Shown here: one piece after another, positions 34,246-44,003 of the stretch
Layout of the letters: each line of letters opens with the position of its first letter
How positions within the stretch are numbered: the stretch's first letter is position 1
NCBI GenBank assembly: GCA_020344215.1
Contig: CP070815.1
Location: forward strand, 3,429,933 to 3,493,932
Direction: 5' to 3'
From: Gemmatimonadota bacterium
GTDB lineage: Bacteria; Gemmatimonadota; Gemmatimonadetes; Palauibacterales; KS3-K002
DNA length: 64,000 nucleotides
Program-made: the position numbers and the translations under genes
The notes under the pieces: generated by a model
The model's database searches: none
What the model saw: the letters and a program-made list of their open reading frames with translations, nothing else
What the model was told of the DNA's origin: nothing

Positions 34246-37200
34246 ATGCGTAGCTCGGCACTTCTCCTCGGCTTGCTCCTCACTGCCACTCCGCTGTGCT
34301 CGCAAGATCTCGTGATCAGGAAGTGGTTGATCTTCGGCCCGGTGTCGTCGCAGCGGGATGAGACGCGGGTCGTGGCGGACTACCTGAGTGGCGAGACGTC
34401 GGTGATGCCTACGCTCGGCGATGAGGGTTGGGTCGAGGCGGAGACCGATCCGTTCGGGAGGCTCGACCTGAACGATGTGTTCGCCGGGCAGGGCACGGAG
34501 TGGAGTGCGGCGTACGGTCACGTGTACGTGTTCGCGCCGGAGGATCGGACGGTTCTGCTGGTAGCGGACTCCGATGATGACTTGGTGATCCACGTCAACG
34601 GCCAGCGGGTCTGGGTGAACGAGGTGGCCCGCGGCCTGGGCACCGGCAGCGATTCGCTCACCGTCCGTCTGGCCGAAGGCTGGAACAGCCTGTTGCTAAA
34701 GCCGCTGAATCGCGGCGGTGGCTTCGGTCTTCTGGCGCGCGTGGCGCCGGCTGATGGTCTATTGCTCTCCACCGTAAAGCCGCCGGGGCTGGTCGCGCAC
34801 AGCCACCCGAGGGCGACGGTCACGGTGGGTCCCATCTTCTTGGGCGCCGCGCTGGCCTGGCGTAATGGCGAGCTGTCGGCGACGGTGCGCCTGCCGATCG
34901 CCGCCTGGGGTGCGGAACCGTTCGCTGATGTGAGGCTCGAGTTGGGGCAGGGAGGGCGCACGCTCGAGCGTGCTCGCTTCGCCGAAGTGCCGCCGGGCGA
35001 GCCGGTAGAGATGGAGCTGGCGCTGGGCTTCGACGAGCTGCAGCGCGCCGGCGTGGGTGAAGCGCCGCTCGTGGCGACAGCCCGCTGGAGCGGTGGGTCG
35101 GATCGTGCTAGCGTCTACGTGAACGCCGACCAGCTGCTGCGCCGGGTGGGTGGGCGCATCGCGATCGGCGGCCTGGAAATCGACTCGGCGGGCGGCGTGC
35201 CGACGCGCCTCAGTGCCGAGCTCGCCGTCCCGAACCCGTTCGACGGACTGAGCGTCGATCTGCTCGCCATGGGTCTCGGCCCGGCCGCCGACTACCGGGT
35301 GAACGGCGACGAGTTGGAGTGGCGGGCAGGGCGCGTGGAGCTCTGCGCGCCGTGTCGTGCCGGCGACCGGATTCGGATCGAGGTCGTGCCGGAGCTGGGG
35401 CGCCCGCTCTGGATGACGCCGGTCGTCCGCGTGCGCGAGATCGGATACGCCGAGTACGCCGACGGATACGAGTACGCGAAGACGCTGGCGGGGCGTGCGC
35501 CGGCGATCGAGCGGCCCGACCCGCTGGAGTGGCTGCGTGGCGTCGGCGCGCCGAGCGGTGCGGCCTATCAGGAACTGCAGCGCCGCTATCGGGATGCGTT
35601 CGCGCCGCTCGCCGCCGAGATCCGGCGCGACACGCTGCACCTCATCGGCAACTCGCACATCGATGCCGCCTGGCTGTGGCCGTGGAGCGAGACGATCGAT
35701 GTGATCCGTGAGACGTGGCGCACGTCGCTCAAGCTCGCGGAGCTCTTCCCCGGGTACATCTTCAGCGGGTCGTCGGCGGCCTACTACGACATGTTGGACC
35801 GGCTGGAGCCGGGGCTGGCCGACTCGTTGTACGCGGCGGTGGAGAGCCGCCGCTGGGTGCCGGTAGGCGGCTGGTGGGTCGAGTCGGACCTCAACGTGCC
35901 GTCGGGCGAGTCACTAGTCCGCCAGGGGCTCTATGGGCAACGCTACTTCGAGCGGCGGTTCGGCCGGCGCTCGAAGGTGGCGTGGACCCCCGACTGCTTC
36001 GGCTACCCGTGGACCATCCCGCAGATCCTGAAGGGCGCGGGTCTCGAGTACTTCGTGACGCAGAAGATCCGTTGGAACGATTCTACCGAGTTCCCCTACA
36101 ACGCGTTTTACTGGGAAGGCGGCGACGGGTCGCGCATCCTCACCTACAACCCCTACGGGTACACGCACAACCTCGACCCGGGCCGGCTCGTAAGCCAGCG
36201 GGTCGAAGACCGGGAGCGGACCGGTGTCAATCACCAGATCGTCCTCTACGGGGTCGGCGATCACGGCGGCGGCCCGACTATCGCGATGCTGCAGCGCGCG
36301 GAGGACCTGCGACGTGTGCCGACTTTCCCGGCGATGGTATACGCCCGGCCGCTGGAAGCGCTGCAGACAGTGCGCGATGCGGAACCTGGCGAGGGGTTCC
36401 CCGTTTGGCGCGACGAGCTGTACCTGGAGTACCACCGCGGCACCTACACGACGCAGGCGCTGGCGAAGCTGCGCAACCGGCGCAGCGAGGTGATGCTACG
36501 GACGGCCGAGGCGCTGGCCACGGTCGGGACGACGCCGTATCCGCGCCAACGGCTCGAAGCAGCGTGGCGTCTGGTCCTGTTCAATCAGTTCCACGACATC
36601 TTACCGGGCTCGGGTATCCGGGAGGTCTACGAGGACGCCGAGGTCTTCTACGACAGCGCCTGGTCGATCGTCGAGCCGCTGATCTCAGCCGGCTTCGACG
36701 ACCTGAGTGCGCGGATGGATACGCGCGGGCGCGGCCAGGCGGTGGTCGTGTTCAACCCACTGGGCTGGGAGCGGAGCGGCTCGGCCGTCGTCCGCGGTGT
36801 AGACGGGGAGAGCACGGTCATCACGGTGGGTGATGTGCCGGCGTTCGGCGCGCGGGTGGTACATCTACCGGGTGAGGCCGTGTCGGGTGAAGAGCGCAGG
36901 CTGCCGAAGCCAGAGGCGGGCGCGAACTGGATCGAGAACGCCTACCTGCGGGTGGAGATCGACACGCTTACCGGCGAGATAACGCGCCTGTACGACAAGG
37001 TGAGCGAGCGTGACGCGCTGGCGCTGGGCGGGCGGGCGAACGTGCTGCAGATCTTCGACGACCGGCCGGGTCAATGGGACGCCTGGAACATCGTCATCTG
37101 GGGCGAGCGCTGGGATGTCCAGGACGTGCGGTCCGTCGAGGTCGCGGCGGACGATCGTGAGGCGCGGATCGCGCTCGAGCGTCGCTGGGGGAGTTCCGAG

Positions 37201-37959
37201 TTCCGCCAGCAACTGGTTCTCGAACGCGGGTCGCGCTACCTCGACATACGCAACGAGGTAGACTGGCAGGAGCACCGTAAGCTGCTCAAGGTGGCGTTCG
37301 AGGTAGGAGTAGACGCCGACTCGGCGATCTACGAGATCCCCTACGGGACGATCGGCCGCACGGGTGACCCGCGGACGCAGGCGGAGCGCGCCAAGTTCGA
37401 GGTGTCCGGCCACCGCTGGGCGGATGTGTCGGCGGCAGGCTACGGCGTGAGCATCCTGAACGACAGCAAGTACGGCTGGGACTACAAGGGGAATGTGCTG
37501 CGCCTCTCGCTGCTCCGCTCGCCGGTCTGGCCCGACTCGCTCGCCGACCGGGGCACGCACCGTTTCCGCTTCGCCGTCTACCCGCACGCGGGCGACTGGC
37601 GCGCGGCGCAGACGCTGCGGCGCGCCGCCGAGTACAACGTGCCACTGCTGGCCGGGCTCGAGTCCCAACATCGCGGCGAGTTGGGAAGACGGATGTCATT
37701 CGCCGCCGCGCAGCCGGGAAATATTGAACTCGCATGGCTGAAGCGGGCGGAGGACTCGGAGGCCTGGGTGCTCCGGTTGGTGGAGTGGCACGGGCAGCCG
37801 GCCGAGGCTCGGGTGACACTCGCCTGCGAGGTCGGCGGGGCGTGGCGTGCCAATCTGCTGGAGGATCGCGGCGAGTCGCTCGCTGTCGACGGAGAGTCGC
37901 TGCGGGTAACGCTGGGACCGTACGAGATCGCCACTGTGGTCGTGGAGTGCGAGCGATGA
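34246..37959 (+). CDS. Secreted GH38-family alpha-mannosidase
   Basis: The 1237-residue protein has a signal peptide (SSALLLGLLLTATPLCSQ) and a jelly-roll-like region of about 430 residues (LLVADSDDDLVIHVNGQRVW). The GH38 catalytic domain starts near residue 464: zinc ligands in IGNSHIDAAWLWPW, nucleophile Asp in WTPDCFGYPW (about 581), and metal-binding residues in NQFHDILPGSG. Beta domains follow to the end. It removes alpha-mannose from glycans outside the cytoplasm. I start at the ATG at 34246 (AAGGTGG upstream), not the GTG three codons before. It overlaps the next gene by four bases (ATGA). Confidence 0.9.
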   Translation: MRSSALLLGLLLTATPLCSQDLVIRKWLIFGPVSSQRDETRVVADYLSGETSVMPTLGDEGWVEAETDPFGRLDLNDVFAGQGTEWSAAYGHVYVFAPEDRTVLLVADSDDDLVIHVNGQRVWVNEVARGLGTGSDSLTVRLAEGWNSLLLKPLNRGGGFGLLARVAPADGLLLSTVKPPGLVAHSHPRATVTVGPIFLGAALAWRNGELSATVRLPIAAWGAEPFADVRLELGQGGRTLERARFAEVPPGEPVEMELALGFDELQRAGVGEAPLVATARWSGGSDRASVYVNADQLLRRVGGRIAIGGLEIDSAGGVPTRLSAELAVPNPFDGLSVDLLAMGLGPAADYRVNGDELEWRAGRVELCAPCRAGDRIRIEVVPELGRPLWMTPVVRVREIGYAEYADGYEYAKTLAGRAPAIERPDPLEWLRGVGAPSGAAYQELQRRYRDAFAPLAAEIRRDTLHLIGNSHIDAAWLWPWSETIDVIRETWRTSLKLAELFPGYIFSGSSAAYYDMLDRLEPGLADSLYAAVESRRWVPVGGWWVESDLNVPSGESLVRQGLYGQRYFERRFGRRSKVAWTPDCFGYPWTIPQILKGAGLEYFVTQKIRWNDSTEFPYNAFYWEGGDGSRILTYNPYGYTHNLDPGRLVSQRVEDRERTGVNHQIVLYGVGDHGGGPTIAMLQRAEDLRRVPTFPAMVYARPLEALQTVRDAEPGEGFPVWRDELYLEYHRGTYTTQALAKLRNRRSEVMLRTAEALATVGTTPYPRQRLEAAWRLVLFNQFHDILPGSGIREVYEDAEVFYDSAWSIVEPLISAGFDDLSARMDTRGRGQAVVVFNPLGWERSGSAVVRGVDGESTVITVGDVPAFGARVVHLPGEAVSGEERRLPKPEAGANWIENAYLRVEIDTLTGEITRLYDKVSERDALALGGRANVLQIFDDRPGQWDAWNIVIWGERWDVQDVRSVEVAADDREARIALERRWGSSEFRQQLVLERGSRYLDIRNEVDWQEHRKLLKVAFEVGVDADSAIYEIPYGTIGRTGDPRTQAERAKFEVSGHRWADVSAAGYGVSILNDSKYGWDYKGNVLRLSLLRSPVWPDSLADRGTHRFRFAVYPHAGDWRAAQTLRRAAEYNVPLLAGLESQHRGELGRRMSFAAAQPGNIELAWLKRAEDSEAWVLRLVEWHGQPAEARVTLACEVGGAWRANLLEDRGESLAVDGESLRVTLGPYEIATVVVECER

Positions 37960-38879
37960 CGAAGGCGAGGTCTCCGTTCTCTGGTGATTCGGTATTCAGT
38001 GTTCTAGATACGAGATTCGGACGGCTGCCGGTCCTGGCGGTCTGCCTCACCGCGCTCGCGCTTGGCTGCCGACCACAGTCCGACAGCCTCCAACTCACCG
38101 TCATGAGCTTCAACATCCGCTACGGCACGGCGGACGACGGGGAGAACAGCTGGCCGTACCGGCGCGATCTCGTCTTCGGTGTAATCCGCGAGCGCGACCC
38201 GGATGTGCTGGGCCTACAGGAGGCGCTGCGGTTTCAGCTGGACGGGATCGGGGCGGCGGTCCCCGGCTACGGCGAACTGGGTGTCGGTCGCGACGACGGC
38301 GGGCAGGCCGGCGAGTACGCGGCGATTCTGTATGAGGCGGACCGCTTCGAGGTCTCGGAGGGCGGCACCTTTTGGTTCTCCGACGAGCCGGAGGCTGTCG
38401 GCTCCATCGATTGGCGGGCGCAGCTGCCGCGGATCTGCAGCTGGGCGCGGCTGGTAGAGAAGCGGTCCGGCCGCGCCTTCTACGTCTTCAACGTGCATCT
38501 CGACCACCAGTCGCAGGAGTCGAGGGAGCGCAGCGCGGTCCTGCTGATGGAGCGGATCGTCGCGCGGGCGCACCCCGACCCGGTGATCGTGACCGGCGAC
38601 TTCAACGCCGGCGAGGACAATCCGGCGATGCTTTACCTGCTGGGCGGCGGCGGCAGGGAGCCGGGGACCAGGTTGCGCGACACGTTCCGCGTCCTGCATC
38701 CCGACACGAGCGAGGTAGGCACGTTCAACGGGTTCGAGGGGAGGACGGCGGGACCGAAGGTCGATGCGGTCTTGGTATCGGAGCGCTGGAGGGTCGAGTT
38801 GGCGGAGATTGTACGGAGCTCAGAAGGCGGACGGTATCCGTCGGACCATTTTCCGGTTGTTGCGATTATCGCGTATTGA
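37956..38879 (+). CDS. Endonuclease/exonuclease/phosphatase-family lipoprotein
   Basis: The 307-residue protein has a lipobox TALALGC and an EEP fold: VMSFNIRYGTADDGENSW, Glu in DVLGLQEAL, VFNVHLDHQSQESR, VIVTGDFNAGEDNP and the final SDHFPVVA. Secreted members hydrolyse phosphodiesters of sugars, lipids or nucleic acids. It overlaps the mannosidase gene, so a role in glycan or glycolipid breakdown is plausible. The first 20 codons come from DNA resembling a degenerate intergenic repeat (GGTGATTCGGTATTCAGTG), so the N-terminus may be a recent addition. Confidence 0.85.
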   Translation: MTKARSPFSGDSVFSVLDTRFGRLPVLAVCLTALALGCRPQSDSLQLTVMSFNIRYGTADDGENSWPYRRDLVFGVIRERDPDVLGLQEALRFQLDGIGAAVPGYGELGVGRDDGGQAGEYAAILYEADRFEVSEGGTFWFSDEPEAVGSIDWRAQLPRICSWARLVEKRSGRAFYVFNVHLDHQSQESRERSAVLLMERIVARAHPDPVIVTGDFNAGEDNPAMLYLLGGGGREPGTRLRDTFRVLHPDTSEVGTFNGFEGRTAGPKVDAVLVSERWRVELAEIVRSSEGGRYPSDHFPVVAIIAY

Positions 38880-38985
38880 AAATCCAATATCCGACATTCA
38901 GTGACCAGCTGTCCGATCACCCCTCCAGCGTCAAGTGTCGGGACCCAACGTCCAAGTCTCAGGAGCAGCGATGGTGTCCTAAAAG
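38880..38985. repeat. Degenerate repeat-like spacer
   Basis: The convergent spacer contains short phrases such as CCGACATTCAGTGACCAG and TGTCCGATCAC, like those at the start of the phosphodiesterase gene and at the end of the 46.7 kb repeat. It looks like decayed intergenic repeat DNA; no terminator is clear. Confidence 0.35.
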
Positions 38986-40119
38986 TCACACCCAGCCGTT
39001 GTCCCGGAACTCTCTCAGCACTTCTGTAAAGCGTTCCATCTCCTCGAGTGACCCGATCGACAGCCGGTTGTACTCGAGCATCGGCGGGAACGGCCGTCCC
39101 ACGAAGATATCGTGCTCGCGCATCCGCGTCCGGTAGGTGCGCAGGTCGCCGGTGATGCGGTGCAGGACGAAGTTCGTGTGGCTGGGCAGGTACTCGAGCC
39201 CGAGCTGGTCGAGGCAGTCGCAGAGTATCTGCTTGCCCCCGGTGTTGGCCTGGCGGCTGCGGCCGATGAGCTCCGGGTCGCGGAGCGAGGCCACGGCCGC
39301 CACCAGGGCGAGGTGGTTCGCGTTGTTGCGGCCGATGTAGCGGCGTAGGAGCCCCGCGGTCTCGGGGTGGGCGATCCCGTAGCCCAGGCGCATGCCGGCC
39401 ATCGCGTAGATCTTCGAGAAGCTGCGGGTGACGATGACGTTGGGCCGATCGGCAATCCACTTCACGCACGACCAGTAGCCCGGATCCTCGCAGTACTCGT
39501 AGTATGCCTCGTCGACGAGGAAGTACGTGTTCTCGGGGGCGGACTCGATCCAGGCGTCGACCTCGGCGCTCGGCGTGAGGGTGCCCGTCGGGTTGTTGGG
39601 GTTGCAGACGTAGATGAGGACGCGACCGGGCGCGGCGGCGGCGCGCTCCTGCATGCGGCCAAGGTCGTGGGCGAAGCGGGCGTCGAGCGGCACCTTTTCG
39701 AGCCGGTAGTCGAGCGGCCCGCAGTACCAGGGCACGTCCTCGAACGTGGGCTCGGCGAGGATGAGACGCGCGTCGGGTGTGGCCAGCGCCTGGACGGCCA
39801 TCTGGAGCACCTCGGTGGAGCCGCAGCCGGGAACGATGTTCTCGGTCCTGACGCCGTTCAGCGCCGCCAATGCCTCGATGAACTCCACCCGGCTGACGTC
39901 GGGGTAGCGGTTTGCATCGGCGATCCCGTCGATGACCGCGCGCCGTGCCGCCGGCGCCAGGCCCAGCGGGTTCTCGTTCGAGTTCAGCTGGAGTGGTCCG
40001 TCGGAACGCTTGGGGAACGCATGGGCCGAGCCCGTGAGAATGCCGACTCCGCCGACGCCAGCCGCTCCGATCCCTGCTCCGAGTGCCACTCCCGTCCGCA
40101 AGAAGTCTCTGCGTTCCAT
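38986..40119 (-). CDS. Tat-exported histidinol-phosphate-type aminotransferase
   Basis: The 377-residue protein begins MERRDFLRTGVALGAGIGAA, a twin-arginine signal, and then has a fold-type I PLP aminotransferase: LNSNENPLGLAP, VPGCGSTEVLQMAV, NPNNPTGTL, VDEAYYEY and the PLP lysine in TRSFSKIYAMAGMRLGYG. It resembles HisC-like enzymes, but the export signal argues against a housekeeping role in histidine synthesis. Tat export allows folding with PLP in the cytoplasm. Substrate is unknown. The ATG at 40119 is chosen because it begins the Tat signal; upstream codons lack meaning. Confidence 0.83.
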   Translation of the reverse strand: MERRDFLRTGVALGAGIGAAGVGGVGILTGSAHAFPKRSDGPLQLNSNENPLGLAPAARRAVIDGIADANRYPDVSRVEFIEALAALNGVRTENIVPGCGSTEVLQMAVQALATPDARLILAEPTFEDVPWYCGPLDYRLEKVPLDARFAHDLGRMQERAAAAPGRVLIYVCNPNNPTGTLTPSAEVDAWIESAPENTYFLVDEAYYEYCEDPGYWSCVKWIADRPNVIVTRSFSKIYAMAGMRLGYGIAHPETAGLLRRYIGRNNANHLALVAAVASLRDPELIGRSRQANTGGKQILCDCLDQLGLEYLPSHTNFVLHRITGDLRTYRTRMREHDIFVGRPFPPMLEYNRLSIGSLEEMERFTEVLREFRDNGWV

Positions 40120-40710
40120 GGCCGCCTCGCCTGTAGAGGTCACTGTGTACTGGGAGTTCGGGCTCGAGGACTTAAGCATGGAGCAGCGAACGGTGCGCCC
40201 GCAAGTCCGCCTGGCCGCTGGCCGGTAGGCGACGTTCGCATCCTGGGCGGATTCCTAGAGATTGGAGCGGTCGCCCGTTGAGCTCAGCTAAAGAGGACTT
40301 GTAATACGACGGCTTGGTGTGGGTGGAAATAAAGGGCTCGCGGCTCTGCTCGGTTCGTGTGAGCCATCGGTGAGCGGCGGCTACATCGTAATTGGCGAAT
40401 CCTCGGATATCGGCGTCCTATTGCGGGTCATCGAGACGGTACGGGGCTAGAGCGGGGGGATCTCGAGGTGGCGGCCGCGATCTATCGTCGTTTGAGCGCC
40501 GAGGGAAGACGGGCGAAGGGCGAAGAGAAACTGGAGAAGCTCACCCCTTACTAGCCGCCTGGGCATCCAGCCTGGCGAATCGTCCTCTGCTTACCACCAA
40601 CCTTGGATACCAGTCTAGCACGGTCGTGTCGTGGCGCCGGCGTGCGCCGTACGGTATCATCCCCGGGACCCCGTGCAGGCTGCCGGAGAGCAAAAAGAGG
40701 AACCGGTAAG
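40120..40710. other. Intergenic region, no certain gene
   Basis: This 591-base divergent spacer has short readable pieces, for example LEVAAAIYRRLSAEGRRAK in one plus-strand frame near 40470, but no start, ribosome site or family match. It may hold remnants of a lost gene and the promoters of the flanking genes. Confidence 0.4.
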
Positions 40711-42387
40711 GTGAAAGAATCGGAGTTCCTGAGGAAGGCGATTACCACGCCCACGCCGAGCGGAGGGGCACTCGGAGCCTCGGCGACGGGCCTGCCTACC
40801 GACATCGTTCAGGATGCGTCGAAGCGGCTCGGCTGGGCCGGCCTCATCTACTCCGCAACTTTTTTCCTGGCCTTCTTTGGGGGCCAATTCCTCCATAATG
40901 CAACGGGTGCACCGCGCGATCCGGATTTCACGCTGCACGCGGTAGTGGCCGTCTTATCGATCGCTGCCGGCCTTGCGGTCTTCTCGCTCTCGCGCCTGAT
41001 GAAAGGCAGACCGATTCTGCTGCTCGACCTCGGTCTCATCTTCGAGGTCGTAGGCGCATTCGGCATCTCGATGTCCACGTTTTGGGGCATCTGGCCGGAA
41101 TGGTCGCTGAGCGAACTGACCGGTTTCATGGGCATTCCGTGGGAATGTGTGTGGATCATCATCTTCCCGTTGCTGGCGCCGAACACGCCCCGCAAGATTC
41201 TGCTCGCCTCGCTGGCAGCCGCCTCCACGGCGCCTCTGACGATCGTTCTGTCGAAAACGTTCGGCGCCACGAGTCCGGATGTACCGTTAGCGGTGACCTT
41301 CGGATACTTCCTAGCGACCACGTATCTCTGTGCGGGCATCGCGTTCGTGATCTCTGGGGTCGTCTATCACATTGGCTGCCGATTGCGCAGAGCCCGGGAG
41401 ATCGGGAGCTATCAACTCGTCCGGCTGCTGGGGCATGGGGGTATGGGTGAGGTTTGGCTGGCGAAGCACCGCATGTTGGCACGGCCTGCCGCAATCAAGC
41501 TGATCCGCCCCGGAGCGCTCGGCGCCGATCCCGCGAGCCGAACGACCGTTCTGACACGTTTCGAGCGGGAGGCTCAGGCCACGGCGGCGCTGAGATCCTA
41601 CCACACCATTCAGCTATACGATTTCGGGGTCACCGAGGAGGGCTCGTTCTACTACGTTATGGAGCTTCTCAAGGGGCTGAATCTCGAATCACTGGTGAAG
41701 CGATTCGGCCCGATCCAGGCGGCGCGGACGGTTCACCTGCTGCGTCAGGTGTGTCACTCTCTGGAGGAGGCGCACGAAAGCGGGCTGATCCACCGCGACA
41801 TCAAGCCGGCGAACATCTACACGTGTCGGCTCGGCCTCGAGTACGATTTCGTGAAAGTGCTCGATTTCGGCCTCGTGAAAGCGAGCGGGAAGAGAGACAC
41901 GGGCGCTGCAGAGCTCACCGCCGAAGGGATAGCTACGGGAACCCCGGCGTTCATGGCCCCCGAGATGGCGCTGGGCAAGGGTGAGATCGACGGCCGCGTG
42001 GATATCTACGGTGTGGGCTGCGTTGGCTATTGGCTGCTCACCGGCCAGCGCGTCTTTCAAGGCGACAGTCCGCTGGCCACGGTGGTGGCCCACGTGCAGG
42101 AGCAGCCGGTGCCGCCGTCGCAGCGCACCGAGCTGGAAATCCCCGATTCGTTGGAGCAGCTCGTCCTCTCATGTCTGGAGAAGGATCCAGCCGCTCGTCC
42201 CCAGAGTGCTGCGGACCTAGAGGCTCAACTCAGAGAATGCGAGCTGGATGGTCGCTGGACCGTGGGGCGAGCGAAGGAGTGGTGGTCGCTCCACATGCCG
42301 GAGTCGGAATTCGCCGCGCTGCATGCGGAGGCCGCAGATCTCAAGGAAGCTTCGTTGCTAACGGTGAAACGAGGGTCCCTTCCATAG
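40711..42387 (+). CDS. Ser/Thr protein kinase with N-terminal multi-helix membrane domain
   Basis: The 558-residue protein has about six hydrophobic helices in residues 45-215, then a Hanks-type kinase at about 230-510. Glycine loop LLGHGGMGEVWLAKH, ATP lysine in PAAIKLIR, catalytic loop HRDIKPANI, metal site VLDFGLVKA and APE in FMAPEMALG are all intact, so it should be active. In most bacterial kinases of this type the kinase is N-terminal; here the membrane region comes first and no extracytoplasmic sensor follows. The GTG at 40711 has AAGAGGA upstream. It is monocistronic and converges with the DUF4397 gene. Targets are unknown. Confidence 0.87.
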   Translation: MKESEFLRKAITTPTPSGGALGASATGLPTDIVQDASKRLGWAGLIYSATFFLAFFGGQFLHNATGAPRDPDFTLHAVVAVLSIAAGLAVFSLSRLMKGRPILLLDLGLIFEVVGAFGISMSTFWGIWPEWSLSELTGFMGIPWECVWIIIFPLLAPNTPRKILLASLAAASTAPLTIVLSKTFGATSPDVPLAVTFGYFLATTYLCAGIAFVISGVVYHIGCRLRRAREIGSYQLVRLLGHGGMGEVWLAKHRMLARPAAIKLIRPGALGADPASRTTVLTRFEREAQATAALRSYHTIQLYDFGVTEEGSFYYVMELLKGLNLESLVKRFGPIQAARTVHLLRQVCHSLEEAHESGLIHRDIKPANIYTCRLGLEYDFVKVLDFGLVKASGKRDTGAAELTAEGIATGTPAFMAPEMALGKGEIDGRVDIYGVGCVGYWLLTGQRVFQGDSPLATVVAHVQEQPVPPSQRTELEIPDSLEQLVLSCLEKDPAARPQSAADLEAQLRECELDGRWTVGRAKEWWSLHMPESEFAALHAEAADLKEASLLTVKRGSLP

Positions 42388-42497
42388 CCCCTGTTCGGGG
42401 TTTCAGCCAGACGGAGACGGACGAGAAGGGTGGCGGGACGAGCGCGACGCCTGGAGGGGGGCGCCACTGCGCGCTCGCCCGCCGTGGGAGAAATCCG

Positions 42498-43940
42498 TTA
42501 GTTCGGGTTAACCGGGGTCGCCGTCCACGGCGCCTCCGAGGTGTTTACCACGACGAGGCGGAACGACTCCTCGCCGGCGTCGGGAGCCAAAGCTCCGACG
42601 GCGACTGCGAAAACGCGCAGGCCTGCCGCGGTGACGATGTCGAAGGTCGCGACCGGGTCCGGCGAGCCGGTGGGCGCCACGCCTAGCGTCAAGGCGGCGG
42701 CCGGGACGTCAGCGCCGGTCTCCGGCTTGCCCTCAGGGTAAGCGACGTTCTGGAAAACGACCCGGTCGATCTCCCCGCCGTTGACCGTGCCGATGTCGAC
42801 CGCGGGCGCGTCGGGCGAGGCGTGGATCGCACTCACCCGCGCCATGCTGCTGGCGAGATCCAGATCGTCACGGAACGCCACGAGGCGAAACGCCTCCTCA
42901 CCCATTTCGGGGGCCAGGAACCCTGTGGCGATAGCGAGGTAACGCTGACCGGCCTCGAGTTGCGGCGTGTCGACAGAAGCGGCGGGTGGGCCGCCAGGAC
43001 GAGTGGACCCTGCGGTCGTGCCGAAGAAATCGAGCGTGTAGGAGCCCGGCGGCACCTGAATCGAGCCAGAGAGCCCGGCGAACGAGAGGTTGTCTACGAG
43101 CTCCAGGTCACCGGCGAAGATGTCCACCGCCGGCGCGTCGGGTCCGGCATGCAGCGCGTACACCACCGGGTTTTGTCCGATCCGGCCGATCGCCCCGCTG
43201 CCAGCGACAGCGAGCAGCGAGAAACCCGTCTCCTCGCGCGGCAGAGACTCCAGCGAACCGATGGCGATCACGAGCAGTTCACCGCCGGCCGGAAGCGCTG
43301 GCGTGGTGAACGCCGTCACGCGTGCTAGCGGGGCACCGGCCCAGATCCCGATCTGCAGGGAAGTACCGGCGGGCAGCTCGACGCCGTCCGCCCCGGTGTC
43401 CTCGAAGCGATCGAGGGCGGCAATCTCAGGCGCACCGTCGTTGGCCACGTCGATGGCGACGGTGGGCGCGTCAGGTGATGCATGGACGATACGAACGCGG
43501 GCCGACGAGCCGGCGTCGGCGAAGTCCTCAAACAGCGGCAGCACCCGAAACTCATCTTCCGCGTCCATCGAGGATAGGAAGCCAGTGGCGATCGCCGTGA
43601 TCACGTCGCCGTCGGAGACCATCAGGTTACCGGTCTCGAATACGGGGTGGCTGCTAGGCAAAGCACCGGCGCCACGCAGCTGTATGTTATAGGTGCCCTC
43701 CAGCACCATCAGGTAGTCGGTCACCTCGCCGTAAGCGACGTCCGAGAAGAGCGGCTGGTCCAAACCTTCGGCGTAGACGTCCACCGCAGGAGCATCGGGC
43801 GACGCGTGCACGACACGCAGCGCGACCGTGCCTTCAGGCAGCTGATCCGGCCCCATGCCGTCATCGTCATCGTCACAGGCCGTGAGGATGAGCGTCAGCC
43901 CCAGCAGGGCCGCGATAAGGGTGAAAGGTGTCTTTTTCAT
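42498..43940 (-). CDS. Lipoprotein with four DUF4397 repeats
   Basis: The 480-residue protein has lipobox LILTAC (Cys 22) followed by five aspartates. Four DUF4397 repeats start near residues 41, 150, 260 and 369, each with the phrase HASPDAPAVDI or a variant (RVVHASPDAP, RIVHASPDAP, YALHAGPDAP, AIHASPDAP). The family is an extracytoplasmic beta-sandwich of unknown function. The acidic run after the cysteine suggests surface export if this organism follows Bacteroidetes-like rules. A strong sigma-70-type promoter within an operator-like array lies upstream, and GGAGGG precedes the ATG, so high regulated expression is likely. Confidence 0.85.
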   Translation of the reverse strand: MKKTPFTLIAALLGLTLILTACDDDDDGMGPDQLPEGTVALRVVHASPDAPAVDVYAEGLDQPLFSDVAYGEVTDYLMVLEGTYNIQLRGAGALPSSHPVFETGNLMVSDGDVITAIATGFLSSMDAEDEFRVLPLFEDFADAGSSARVRIVHASPDAPTVAIDVANDGAPEIAALDRFEDTGADGVELPAGTSLQIGIWAGAPLARVTAFTTPALPAGGELLVIAIGSLESLPREETGFSLLAVAGSGAIGRIGQNPVVYALHAGPDAPAVDIFAGDLELVDNLSFAGLSGSIQVPPGSYTLDFFGTTAGSTRPGGPPAASVDTPQLEAGQRYLAIATGFLAPEMGEEAFRLVAFRDDLDLASSMARVSAIHASPDAPAVDIGTVNGGEIDRVVFQNVAYPEGKPETGADVPAAALTLGVAPTGSPDPVATFDIVTAAGLRVFAVAVGALAPDAGEESFRLVVVNTSEAPWTATPVNPN

Positions 43941-44003
43941 TTCTGTGTTCCCTCCGCATTCGGATGGCAGGTTGGGTCGCCCAAGGGGCGTCGTGTCCAG
44001 GAC

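Noticed and set aside
34759..35658. Long antisense frames inside the mannosidase and other GC-rich genes
   Set aside because: They have arginine- and proline-rich shadow composition, no family motifs, and lie opposite well-supported genes.
40392..40709. A 105-codon gene before the kinase
   Set aside because: Low-complexity Arg/Gly/Ser composition, no ribosome site, and it overlaps the likely kinase start and promoter region.
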